Assembly (NCBI RefSeq): GCF_014269225.2
Contig: NZ_CP077097.1
Span: forward strand, 3,111,001-3,175,000
Origin: Pseudomonas anuradhapurensis
GTDB lineage: Bacteria > Pseudomonadota > Gammaproteobacteria > Pseudomonadales > Pseudomonadaceae
Length of the DNA stretch: 64,000 nucleotides
Reading direction: 5' to 3'
The notes under the pieces were generated by a model. That model was not told where the DNA came from. It did no database searches and saw only the letters and a list, made by a program, of their open reading frames with translations. Below, in pieces: positions 36,858 to 45,156 of the stretch (positions within the stretch are counted from its first letter, which is position 1; every line of letters begins with the position of its first letter). The position numbers and the translations under genes were made by a program.

Positions 36858-37115
36858 TTCATCGAGAAGTTCGAAAAACATCCTACAGTCTACCTCAGAC
36901 TCATAAGGATCAAGTGACTGTAGTTTCTGCTTCCACCTAGAAAGCTCTTGGTCATTCATTATCTTTTTTACCAAATACCCTTGACACTTGGAGTAAGCCA
37001 GCATTTCTTGCATAGCCACATTGTATTTTCTAGGCTGTCCTATTCCGAAGCCACTCGGCGAGCATCTCGGATTTCCATTGCCATAGCTCCTCGCATGTTT
37101 TCAGAATTAATCATC
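36858..37115 (-). pseudogene. toxin tail followed by a truncated immunity gene
   Basis: Reading leftward, a frame MINSENMRGAMAMEIRDARR is broken by a frameshift near 37035 and resumes as GQPRKYNVAMQEMLAYSK, which resembles the end of many Rhs tips. A second gene begins at the ATG near 36961 (NDQELSRWKQKLQSLDPYES) and after about 35 codons runs into rhs debris. This looks like a fourth tip/immunity pair, with both partners damaged. Family not identified. Confidence 0.5.
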
Positions 37116-37296
37116 TGCTGTACTCCGATCAGCCTTCAACAAAACGCTTAAATCTGCTTCGCTCGCTTTAAGGCTTTCTACTTCTCGCTAACGGCAACAT
37201 CGACCAGACATAGAAACTTCATATACGACCCTTAATAAACGCTTTCATTTAAACATGGTCTGGCGCCGCCATTGGCTGCCTTATAGTCTACTATCT

Positions 37297-37482
37297 TCAG
37301 CCAGGCGTGAGCTGCCACTCTATGGGGAAAGGGCCCGGCAGGTTGAAGTCCGTGTGGATGACGAATTCCGAGCCGAGGGCGAAGCTGGTGTGGTGCTCGC
37401 TGGCCGGTGGCGGTGGCGGAGTCGGTCTCGGAATCGGGAGGACGCCTATGAACCGTAGACTGCCCTGACTTGCGGTGAGCAT
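37297..37482 (-). pseudogene. fragment of an rhs gene around the start of the core
   Basis: The minus strand reads SFALGSEFVIHTDFNLPGPF then PIEW, matching SFSLGSEFILHTDFSLPGPF at about residue 360 of the intact Rhs. Divergence is greater than in the other relics, and the upstream text is proline-rich and different, so it comes from a second rhs gene type. It ends in a stop soon after PIEW. Confidence 0.75.
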
Positions 37483-37635
37483 AATCAGCTAATCACCGGC
37501 CATGTGCCAAGCTCAACGCCTTTACAATCTTCGTTGGTGCAGCGACAAAATATCAATTTCCGCCACAAACTTGGTAATCTTTGACGGAAATTGAAAGTTT
37601 GTTGGCACAAATGTAAGTTAAACCTAAAACTCAAG

Positions 37636-37962
37636 TCAGCGCCTTACCTCGGAAAGTGCCTTCTCAAGCATCTTCATATCCGGAGGATTTTTTTGAGACC
37701 CCTTCGAAGCCAACCACCGATGGATAGGATTCTTCGGCCCGCAAGCTATACTTTTACCTTCATCATTAAGTTCACTAAGCCTAATTGTCCTCTTGATAAC
37801 CGCCCCTCTCTCATCTGTCACGCGGCAATTCAATAAACCGTTAGTCTCTAAAAAAATGAACAACCCTTCCAGTTTTCTGTTTACACTGACTTCCCACTCT
37901 GGGATATCCGTATAAGACTCAAGGATACTATCGATATCCCATACCACAAAATCTTCAGACAT
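37636..37962 (-). CDS. Rhs immunity protein (allele A), partner of the intact Rhs
   Basis: A 108-residue soluble protein starting at the ATG at 37962, which shares one base with the rhs stop (TGATG); AGGAGGG lies upstream. It is a homologue of the 33672-34001 product. By position and coupling it should be the antidote to the toxin tip of the adjoining Rhs protein, acting in the cytoplasm. GC is low compared with the rhs core, as is usual for exchanged tip/immunity cassettes. Confidence 0.85.
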   Translation of the reverse strand: MSEDFVVWDIDSILESYTDIPEWEVSVNRKLEGLFIFLETNGLLNCRVTDERGAVIKRTIRLSELNDEGKSIACGPKNPIHRWLASKGSQKNPPDMKMLEKALSEVRR

Positions 37963-40900
37963 CACGCCCTCCTATGAACCTTTGACTTCCCTGACACCGG
38001 AATAATCTCTCGAGTTTCACGGTCTCTGATATAACCACCGCCTGCTGCCAAAATCCTAGCTTCCTTAGCTTGCTGCTCAGTCTTATCTGCGGTCATGCTA
38101 GTAACTTCATATGTTGTTGCTGTGCCATTCTCAATAACAGCCGTATCCACTCTTCGACGCTCGCCAGTCAGTGGATCTTTTACAGATTGACCAGTTGCAT
38201 CTCTCAGATAGCATTCACTCTGAATCGAAGCGTTCGGATGAGCTGCTTTAATCTCAGCATTAAATTCCCGGTGACGACGATCTCCTTCAACCGCATTCTT
38301 GATCCGCTTCAGCCCCCACGGATCAATCCAACCGATCGGGTTCGGAACATACTGATAGAGGTTGAAGCCCCCCAGATAGCTGATCGGATCCTGGCTGACA
38401 AACCGCCCAAGCCTCGGATCATAGTACCGATACCGGTTGTAGTGCAGCCCCGTCTCATGGTCGTGGTACTGGCCTTGGAAGCGAATCGGGTTGGTCAGGC
38501 CGACTTGCTTGGCCCACTCCGACCGTGCTTCCTTGACCTCACCCCACGCCTTGTACTGCGCCGTCCACGCCACCTCACCATTGTGGTCGGTGAGTTCCAT
38601 TGGCGTGCCGAGGTGGTCACACTGATACCAGAGAATCGCATCGAATGCCTGCGGCTTGACCTCGGTGTGCCACAGCGGGTCCTGATCGAAATCGTATTCC
38701 CGATCGCTCCAGTCCGGCTGGCGCAGCAGGCGGATCGGGTTGTTTCGTTGCGCCTGGACCACCGGCACGAAGCTGCCCGGCTCATACAGGTAATGCACGG
38801 TGCGCCCGGTCTCGCCCTCACCCTGCGGCGGTGAGCTTTCCCAAGCCAGGTTATCGCCATCCCAGCCATACAAGGTGTAACCACAACCCAGTTCGCGCTG
38901 GCGCTTGGCCCGCTGCATCTGGTTCCAGCCACTGCCCGCTCGCGGATCATCCTGGTGGTGCGCGGTGGAGTGTTTGTGCAGACGGCGGCCCAGAGCGTCG
39001 TAGCTGTACACCACGCTGAGCTTGTCATCGTCGAAGCGCACCAAACGGTCGAACAGGTCCCAGCTGAGGCGCGCCTTTTCGCCGTTGTGCAGGCGATGGA
39101 TCAGGTTGCCGCGTTCGTCGTACTGGTAGTGGGTCCCGGCGTATTCACGCAGCAGGTTGTCCATCAGCTTGTTGCGCCGCGGGTCGCTTTCCAGCGGGCG
39201 ATTCAGCTCTTGGGCCTTGTCGTCCAGCAGGTTACCGGCAGGGTCGAAGGCGAAGGTCTCGACACCCAGGCGACTGGTGGCTTGCAGCAGGCGGCCAACC
39301 GGATCGTACCGATAGGCCAGGTGGCCACGGCGGGTGTCGTGGATATCGGTCAGCTGGCCCACGGCATCGTACTGGTACTGGCGCTTGAGCAACGTGGACT
39401 TGCCGTCGTGGCTACCCAGCAACTGCTCTTGCAGGCGGCCAGCCGGGTCCCAGCTCTGGGCCTGCATCAGCTGGTTGCCCTGATGCCGGACCACTTCACG
39501 GTGCAGGTCATCACGCTCATAGGCCAGCAGTTCATGCTGGTCGAGGGTCATGCCCAGCACGTGGCCGCTGCCGTAGGTGAGCACGCTGACCTTATGGCCA
39601 TCGGGGCGTACGGTCGCGATACGGTTGTTGAGCACGTCGTACTCGTGTTGCCACACCGCAACCATCGGCACCTCGGTACCAAGGTAATACTGGTGCTCGC
39701 GGGTCAGGTTGCCCGCCTGGTCATGGAACCATTGCAACTTGCTGGCCGCGTTGATCGCCTGGATCAGGTTGCCGTTGCCGTCGTAGGCGAAGGTTTCTTC
39801 CTGGCGTTGCTCCCCCAGTCTGGCCACGCGAGAAGCGAGCCGGCCCACCGGGTCGAAGGTGATGTCGATGCGGCGCTGGCCGACCTGGGTACTTGCCAGC
39901 CGGCCCGTATCAGCATCGTACTGGTAACGCGTCACCAACCCGTCGAAGCCTTGCTCCTGCAGCAACCGCCCGACCGGGTCGTAGAGGAAGTCGGCCTTGC
40001 TCTCGTTCTCGTTCTCCAGGCCGATCAGGCGGCCCAGCTTGTCCCAGCGATAGCGCAAGGTGTGCTCGTTGGCATCGACACGCTCGGCAAGCAGGCCCGC
40101 GCTGTTGTAGGCCCAGGTGGTGCAGCGGTCCAGCGCATCGGCATGGGCCAGCAGACGGCCTTCGGCATCGCGCTCGAAGCGCTCTTCGGTGGCGTCCGGA
40201 TGAATGACTTTTTCCAGCTGGCCGGCCTTGTATTGGTAGACCGTCTTGTTGCCCGCCGCATCGGTGAACTGCACCAGCTGGCCGAAGTCGTCGTATTCCC
40301 ATTGACTGGTCTTGCCCGAACAGTCGGTGTATGCGACCAGTTGATCCGCTGCGTTGTAGGCCAGCTTCTTCTCGTTGCCGTTGGCATCCTTGATCGCCTT
40401 GACCAGCCCGGAAGGCGTGTAGGCGAATTCGGTCTTGTTGCCCAGCGGGTCGGTGGTCTCGACCAGGTTGCCTTTCTTGTCGTAGTCACGCAGCCACAGG
40501 CCACCTTCGGCATCGCGGATCTTGATCGGGTGACGACGGTCGTCATAGGCGATGTGGATCTGACTGTGGTCAGCCCGGATATGACGGATGACGCTGCCTT
40601 GCTCGTCGTAGTCGTAACGGTCTTCGCTGCCATCGGCGTGCACATGGCGCACCACATGCTTGCGCTCGTCGCGGAAGATCCACTCCGAACGCTCATCCGG
40701 ATAGCGCACGCGGTACAGGTGGCCGAGGATGTCGTAGTAGTACCAGGTCTCCTGGCCGTGGGCGTCGGTGACGTAGGTCAGGCGAATGTTCTCGTCCCAT
40801 TCCAGGCGGGTGTCGTAACTGCCGTCATCGGCCCATTCGCGAATGGCCTTGGCGTCGAAGGCGCTACCATCCCACTGCAGGTTCATGCCGCGACCGGTGC

Positions 40901-42635
40901 GGTCGGTGTAACGGGTAACCAGGTGATTCTGGTACTGGTAGTGCCAGGCAGCGCCGTGCTCATCCTGGGCCGCAACGAGGTCGCCCTGACTGTCGTAGTG
41001 GTAGGCGCACAGCTGACGCAGCGGCTGGCCGTCGCGCATTTCCCACAGGCCGGTGATCTGGCCGTGGTCATCGATCAAGGTGCCGAGGTGGCGGTGGATC
41101 TGGCTCGGGTCATCCTGATAGGTGACGACGTCCGAGAGCACCGGCCGGCCATTGTGGCGGTGCTCATAATGCAGCATGCAGCCGGCGCCACTGGCGAGCG
41201 TGATCTTCTGCAGGTAATACCGATCACCCACGCGCAGGTAATATTCCTTGCGCTCGAAGCCGCGGCAGACCACCAGTTCGTTTTCGCGGCTGCGAACCAG
41301 CAGTAGATCCTCGATGGCTTTGAACTGCGACTGCTCCACTTTCGGCAGTTCGAACGCGTGGCTACGACCGTCGTGGTCATGGAACACCAGCCCCTTGCCC
41401 ACCACGTCGATACGCGTAGTGAACTCGGTGACCCAGCGTGCGCCGAGCGTGCCTTGATCGTATTCGCTCAAGCGCGAGTGATAGGTCCGTTCCCATTCGA
41501 TGGGGAACGGGCCGGGCAGACTGAAATCGGTATGCAGGATGAATTCGGAGCCCAGCGAGAAACTGATGCTGTGGCCTGTACGTGCCTTGGGTTCGGGAGG
41601 GCATGGCTTGCGCTTGGGGCTGGCCGTGCCTTCCGCCTTGGCCTGCGAGCTACTAACCGCCAACTCGCCCTTGCCCTTCTCACGCTGCACCTGCGTCACG
41701 GTCCCCGGCTTGCTCACCCCCGGCTGCCCGTTCCTGTTGCGCTTGCGAAAGCCCTTCACGGCCCCGCTCAGCACATTCAGCATCCAGCCGATGCTCATCT
41801 GCGTGCCCGGGTCCGCCAGCTTGTTCAACTGCCGCGCCATCTCCGGCCCCAGCGCGCGCAGTTGCCCGGTGTTGGCCAGCACCTTGGTCTTGATCTGGTC
41901 CGGCAGCAGTTTGCTCGTGGCGCTGTTGGCCAGCCCCTTGCCAGCGGCCTTGTAGGCGTTGTGCACGGCACCGAAGATGTTGCTGAACGCCGCCTTCGGG
42001 TCGTTGAGCAGTTTGTCGGCGGCGGCGGACACCTGTTTGCCCGCCTTCGACAGGTCACCCTTGGCGTCCAGCTGGCCCAGGGCGACCTTCTCCAGCCCGG
42101 TGGCGATCTCGCTGGTGATCTTTATGCCCAACGCGCCGGCGTCGGCCAGGATGCCGGCGATCTTCGGCTGCGCCTTGGCCACGAAGTCGTCGATGGTGCC
42201 GGCGATGGTCGCGTTGAGGTGGCCGATCAGTACCTGGATCAGCGAATCGCCCAGCAGCATCTTGGCGCTGTTGCGCAGCTCCTGGCGCACCAGGAACAGG
42301 GTCGGGCGCAGGCTCATGCGCGCCGCGGCCATGGTCGGTGGTGCCGGCAACACGCCGATCAGGTTGATGCCCAGGCTGACCCAGTCGAGCAGCTGGCGGT
42401 TCTTGCTCTTGACCAGGGTCACCACGTCGCCCAGGGCATCGACCAGGGCCATGATGTTGCCCACCACCGGCAACGCGCCGGCCACGGTCTTGATCCGTTC
42501 GAGGGTGACGTAGCCGCCGCTGACCGACTGCAGCCAGGCATCGAAGGCGGCGGCGCCACGGCCGACGTCCTTGGCGTCGATGGTGTTGAGCGGGGCGACG
42601 GCGACCTGGGGTTCGCGTTGTTTGGCGTCGGTCAT
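37962..42635 (-). CDS. Rhs-family polymorphic toxin with nuclease-like tip
   Basis: A 1557-residue protein. Residues 1-340 form a specific N-terminal domain with hydrophobic stretches (GALPVVGNIMALVDALGDVV) and no visible PAAR motif. A DUF6531-type segment begins near 356, then YD repeats (many Y-x-YD-x-x-GRL units) form the encapsulating shell up to the core end RYYDPRLGRFVSQDPI...DPWGL near 1440. The last 117 residues are the variable toxin: RRVDTAVIENG, TYEVTSMTADKTEQQAKEAR and AAGGGYIRDR, which resemble the Asp and Glu motifs of restriction-endonuclease-fold tips. It is coupled to a small upstream gene and an immunity gene. The secretion route (T6SS or other) is not shown here. Confidence 0.93.
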   Translation of the reverse strand: MTDAKQREPQVAVAPLNTIDAKDVGRGAAAFDAWLQSVSGGYVTLERIKTVAGALPVVGNIMALVDALGDVVTLVKSKNRQLLDWVSLGINLIGVLPAPPTMAAARMSLRPTLFLVRQELRNSAKMLLGDSLIQVLIGHLNATIAGTIDDFVAKAQPKIAGILADAGALGIKITSEIATGLEKVALGQLDAKGDLSKAGKQVSAAADKLLNDPKAAFSNIFGAVHNAYKAAGKGLANSATSKLLPDQIKTKVLANTGQLRALGPEMARQLNKLADPGTQMSIGWMLNVLSGAVKGFRKRNRNGQPGVSKPGTVTQVQREKGKGELAVSSSQAKAEGTASPKRKPCPPEPKARTGHSISFSLGSEFILHTDFSLPGPFPIEWERTYHSRLSEYDQGTLGARWVTEFTTRIDVVGKGLVFHDHDGRSHAFELPKVEQSQFKAIEDLLLVRSRENELVVCRGFERKEYYLRVGDRYYLQKITLASGAGCMLHYEHRHNGRPVLSDVVTYQDDPSQIHRHLGTLIDDHGQITGLWEMRDGQPLRQLCAYHYDSQGDLVAAQDEHGAAWHYQYQNHLVTRYTDRTGRGMNLQWDGSAFDAKAIREWADDGSYDTRLEWDENIRLTYVTDAHGQETWYYYDILGHLYRVRYPDERSEWIFRDERKHVVRHVHADGSEDRYDYDEQGSVIRHIRADHSQIHIAYDDRRHPIKIRDAEGGLWLRDYDKKGNLVETTDPLGNKTEFAYTPSGLVKAIKDANGNEKKLAYNAADQLVAYTDCSGKTSQWEYDDFGQLVQFTDAAGNKTVYQYKAGQLEKVIHPDATEERFERDAEGRLLAHADALDRCTTWAYNSAGLLAERVDANEHTLRYRWDKLGRLIGLENENESKADFLYDPVGRLLQEQGFDGLVTRYQYDADTGRLASTQVGQRRIDITFDPVGRLASRVARLGEQRQEETFAYDGNGNLIQAINAASKLQWFHDQAGNLTREHQYYLGTEVPMVAVWQHEYDVLNNRIATVRPDGHKVSVLTYGSGHVLGMTLDQHELLAYERDDLHREVVRHQGNQLMQAQSWDPAGRLQEQLLGSHDGKSTLLKRQYQYDAVGQLTDIHDTRRGHLAYRYDPVGRLLQATSRLGVETFAFDPAGNLLDDKAQELNRPLESDPRRNKLMDNLLREYAGTHYQYDERGNLIHRLHNGEKARLSWDLFDRLVRFDDDKLSVVYSYDALGRRLHKHSTAHHQDDPRAGSGWNQMQRAKRQRELGCGYTLYGWDGDNLAWESSPPQGEGETGRTVHYLYEPGSFVPVVQAQRNNPIRLLRQPDWSDREYDFDQDPLWHTEVKPQAFDAILWYQCDHLGTPMELTDHNGEVAWTAQYKAWGEVKEARSEWAKQVGLTNPIRFQGQYHDHETGLHYNRYRYYDPRLGRFVSQDPISYLGGFNLYQYVPNPIGWIDPWGLKRIKNAVEGDRRHREFNAEIKAAHPNASIQSECYLRDATGQSVKDPLTGERRRVDTAVIENGTATTYEVTSMTADKTEQQAKEARILAAGGGYIRDRETREIIPVSGKSKVHRRA

Positions 42636-42835
42636 GCCAGCACCGCACTGTTCGGCAGACCGTAGCAGGCGTCGCCGGACTGGAGCGCAGTAAGTTGCAG
42701 CAGCAGGTGCTTCGGGTGCAGCGACCGGCGTTCACTGGCCAGCCTGCGACCAGCGGCATGGACGAGGCCCTGGACATCATGCTCCAGGCGGCTGAGGTGC
42801 AAGCTGAAAGGGGTCTGGTTCGCGCGGACAAACAT
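42632..42835 (-). CDS. small protein translationally coupled to rhs
   Basis: A 67-residue protein with a very strong AAAGGAGG site before its ATG; its stop overlaps the rhs start in an ATGA. No family recognised. It is histidine- and leucine-rich (SLHLSRLEHDVQGLVHAAG). The position is where other rhs operons encode an Eag chaperone, but it is far shorter than the DUF1795 chaperones, so a loading or adaptor role is only a guess. Confidence 0.65.
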   Translation of the reverse strand: MFVRANQTPFSLHLSRLEHDVQGLVHAAGRRLASERRSLHPKHLLLQLTALQSGDACYGLPNSAVLA

Positions 42836-43303
42836 CCCTGTCCTCCTTTAATAAAAAACTGTGCCTGTAATACGCGCTCTTCCTAGCGCGTGTAGATGCG
42901 GCTTCCGACTATTTATTAACCAGCCACCGAATACCTATCGGAAACCAATTTGATTTGCTTTTATTGGGGCAACCGAACTTCACCTGCGGTAAATCGCATA
43001 TCTAATTTAGCCCATAAATAATTTAGGCATTGAATACCCTCTACGCGAGCATAGCGGCATAAACCCAGGCGTCTTGCATACCCAGAATGTACCGACCAAA
43101 CCCTCCAAAGGCAACTCCCTCAGCTTCAGCGACCTCTGCGCAATGTTCAATGTGGGAATCAACTTACAGCCAAAGAGAATCACTAAACATGAAACCCACC
43201 TCCACACTTAAATTCGGAACGAAGATTTCACAAAATATTTCGACACTTGCATTCTTGCCTGCTGGGCGCTAACACTAGCCTCATCACGCAATGGAGGAAT
43301 CCC
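42836..43303. other. AT-rich region between rhs operon and MvaT-like gene
   Basis: A 468-bp AT-rich gap without a supported gene. It holds a perfect 7-bp inverted repeat, ACGCGCT / AGCGCGT, at 42872-42891 close to the rhs operon start, and should carry the divergent promoters. Such AT-rich DNA is a typical target of MvaT-class silencers. Confidence 0.55.
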
Positions 43304-43681
43304 ATGTCTCGCCTCGCAGAGTTCCGTGCACTCGAATACTTGCTCGCCGCCAAGAAAACCGATCTGTCCTTCATAAAGGTCGACCCTCATTTAAAACGAG
43401 AATTCGAGTTCGAAGGCAAACTCCACGACTTGCTCGCCGAGTACCAATTCGACCTGTCGGATATATTGGCGATCAGTGGAATCGAATACGAAGACACCCG
43501 ACACTCATGGTCGCCCCCTCCGCCACGCCACCGCTTCAAGGCACGACAAAGCAAGTACTACAGAAACCCGTACACCGGTGAGATGATCGAAGCGAAGAGC
43601 ACGTTAAACAAAACGCTGCAACTGTGGATTCAACAATACGGCCGCGAGGTGGTGAAACGCTGGACAACTGTGTGGTACTGA
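43304..43681 (+). CDS. MvaT/Tur-family H-NS-like protein, divergent variant
   Basis: A 125-residue protein from the ATG at 43304 with TGGAGGA upstream. The N-terminal oligomerisation segment (SRLAEFRALEYLLAAKK, KREFEFEGKLHDLLAEY) is clearly MvaT-like, and the C-terminal domain keeps KYYRNPYTGEMIEAK and KTLQLWIQQYG. In canonical MvaT the loop after ETK is GGNHK, part of the AT-pincer; here it is STLNK, so DNA contact may differ. The linker is Pro/His-rich and unusual. Located next to the horizontally acquired rhs island. Confidence 0.85.
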   Translation: MSRLAEFRALEYLLAAKKTDLSFIKVDPHLKREFEFEGKLHDLLAEYQFDLSDILAISGIEYEDTRHSWSPPPPRHRFKARQSKYYRNPYTGEMIEAKSTLNKTLQLWIQQYGREVVKRWTTVWY

Positions 43682-43717
43682 CACTCTGGCGCAACGCCTA
43701 CTCTGCCAGGAAAACAA

Positions 43718-43915
43718 ATGCCCTGTAGCTTTCCGGCCGGCGCTGGCGAGTTACGAGGCGCCGCCAACGCCAGTGGCCTGTGGGTCGCGGTGGCCGCCAT
43801 CGCGCTGGCGGTAGGCGCGCACCAGGCGTGGACGGCCAATAACGATAGGGACTTTACAAAATCTCAGCCTCCGAGGGCCGCGATTGGGTTTCTCGGGATC
43901 TCGTACAGAGCCTAA
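43718..43915 (+). CDS. possible small membrane protein, C-terminus disrupted by a repeat
   Basis: A 65-codon frame with one hydrophobic helix (LWVAVAAIALAVGAHQAW). Its last 20 codons lie inside the inverted repeat arm at 43856-43915, so the natural C-terminus has probably been replaced by an insertion. Weak ribosome-binding site. Low confidence that it is expressed. Confidence 0.3.
   Translation: MPCSFPAGAGELRGAANASGLWVAVAAIALAVGAHQAWTANNDRDFTKSQPPRAAIGFLGISYRA
43856..43915. repeat. left arm of an imperfect inverted repeat (possible IS end)
   Basis: The reverse complement begins TTAGGCTCTGTACGAGATCC and matches the right arm at 44939-44992 along about 55 bp, with a six-base gap and a few changes. 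GGCTCTGTA, which resembles an insertion-sequence terminus, faces inward toward the gene pair and abuts CTAA. Confidence 0.75.
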
Positions 43916-44298
43916 GGCGCCAGGCTGACGCCGTTACAGCGCCCTTTGGTAGAGAAGTCGCTGATCAGCCGTGCCTTGTTCACCTTCATCAGGATCGTGC
44001 AACCACCAGCATGCGTCACGTCATCCCAGTAATTGGTATGGACCATCACGTTGCCTTGCATTTCAGCGGTGCTGCCGACTACTTCCTTACGCACGTAGGT
44101 GGTGTCGCGGTACCAGCCCAACTGCACCCCACCTCCACCCGGCAACGGCTCCATGTGCCCAGGCGGGCCGAAGAAGTCAATCGCCTGTTTGGCGTCACGC
44201 CCCTGCCATTGGTGGCCAGCGCACAGTTCCGGCAGGGTCGGGATACAACCAGGCAGAGTCAACAGCATCAGGCCGAGTGGCAGAAAACGTATGTACAT
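43912..44298 (-). CDS. small lipoprotein of unknown function
   Basis: A 128-residue protein from the ATG at 44298, which shares one base with the stop of the upstream gene (TGATG). The lipobox LTLPGC at about residues 13-18 predicts lipidation and anchoring in the envelope. The rest has no recognised domain (HQWQGRDAKQAIDFFGPPGH recalls SmpA-like assembly lipoproteins). Its stop lies inside the inverted repeat arm. Confidence 0.7.
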   Translation of the reverse strand: MYIRFLPLGLMLLTLPGCIPTLPELCAGHQWQGRDAKQAIDFFGPPGHMEPLPGGGGVQLGWYRDTTYVRKEVVGSTAEMQGNVMVHTNYWDDVTHAGGCTILMKVNKARLISDFSTKGRCNGVSLAP

Positions 44299-44858
44299 CA
44301 CGGGCTGTTGCTCAGCATGTCGTCCAGTTTTTGTACCGCCTGGCTGTTTGCCTGGACACCGACCAACTGACTGAACATGGCCTGGACGGTGGCAACCATC
44401 TGCGTGGCCGGCATCTTACCGATCGACAACATCTGGTTGCGTGCTCGATTATCAGGGGCACAAACGAAGGCAAAGGTACGCTGTAGCCAATAGTCCTTCG
44501 GTGCGACCCAATCGCGGGCATTGGTTTTCACATCCTTCACCGCGCCGTCGAAGCGTCGTATCGCCCGGGCGCTGTCCAGGCGGATCTGGCGCTGTTTACA
44601 TTTGACCTGTACTTCATAGGCGACGAGGGTTGGATAGGCAGGGTCTTCAAACAACTGCATGATCTGCGCCGACTGCACACCACCCGGCTTTTGCAGGATG
44701 CCGGCACTATCGGCAACGTACACTTCGTTGTGCAAACGTTCCCCTTTGCCGTAGATGATCCAGTAATCGCCTGGCGCTTGTGCGGCCATGGCCATGCCAC
44801 TACAAGTCATGGACACGATGGCCAGCCATCGCTTAAGTGGTAGAAGTCTGTAGCTCAT
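44298..44858 (-). CDS. secreted protein, surface-adhesin-E-like
   Basis: A 186-residue protein with a signal peptide ending MAMA-A near residue 25. The mature part ([20 protein letters not shown], then a conserved [10 protein letters not shown] segment) resembles the small Adhesin_E-type domain of PF16747. It is co-transcribed with the lipoprotein gene through a one-base overlap. The pair is bracketed by inverted repeats, as if carried by a mobile element. Confidence 0.65.
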   Translation of the reverse strand: MSYRLLPLKRWLAIVSMTCSGMAMAAQAPGDYWIIYGKGERLHNEVYVADSAGILQKPGGVQSAQIMQLFEDPAYPTLVAYEVQVKCKQRQIRLDSARAIRRFDGAVKDVKTNARDWVAPKDYWLQRTFAFVCAPDNRARNQMLSIGKMPATQMVATVQAMFSQLVGVQANSQAVQKLDDMLSNSP

Positions 44859-44938
44859 GGATGTCCTATCCCGATTTCACTAATCCTGCACGGACTATAC
44901 GAAACCGGCGAAGACAGGGTCAATTAGCACGTTCGTAC

Positions 44939-44992
44939 TAGGCTCTGTATGAAATCCCGAGAAACCCAACCGCGGCCCCTCGGAGATTTTGT
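44939..44992. repeat. right arm of the imperfect inverted repeat (possible IS end)
   Basis: Begins TAGGCTCTGTATGAAATCCC and is the inverted partner of 43856-43915. It is preceded by CTAG, so both arms abut a YTAR tetranucleotide, the target preference of IS5-type elements; no transposase remains. About 150 bp to the right of it holds nothing recognisable. Confidence 0.75.
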
Positions 44993-45156
44993 CGAGTCCC
45001 CGGCCATCGACGAAGAATTCCGTGCTGGCAAAGCGTTACGAACCCCATCATCAATCAGCTGACCAGGGCTTCGCCGAAAACACCGTCTGGCGCGCTTGCT
45101 GAAACGTTTTTGTAGGTCTATAAAATGGGCACAATTCCAAGAAAGGCATGTTGCCC

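Noticed and set aside
38955-41306. A 783-codon plus-strand frame inside rhs
   Set aside because: It is antisense to the highly repetitive, GC-rich YD-repeat core; the peptide is Val/Gln-rich shadow text without domain signatures.
38000-42000. Periodic short similarities that could suggest a CRISPR or tandem repeat array
   Set aside because: They are degenerate YD-repeat codons of the Rhs core, with no constant repeat/spacer structure.
42632-42835. Eag-type (DUF1795) Rhs chaperone
   Set aside because: The gene is in the right place but is only 67 residues and shows no DUF1795 similarity that I can recognise.
43630-43839. A 69-codon minus-strand frame over the end of the MvaT-like gene
   Set aside because: Cys/Ala-rich shadow that overlaps a well-supported gene, without ribosome-binding site.
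44940-45147. Remnant of a transposase gene right of the inverted repeat
   Set aside because: No frame with a DDE-type or other transposase signature is visible, so only the ends are reported.
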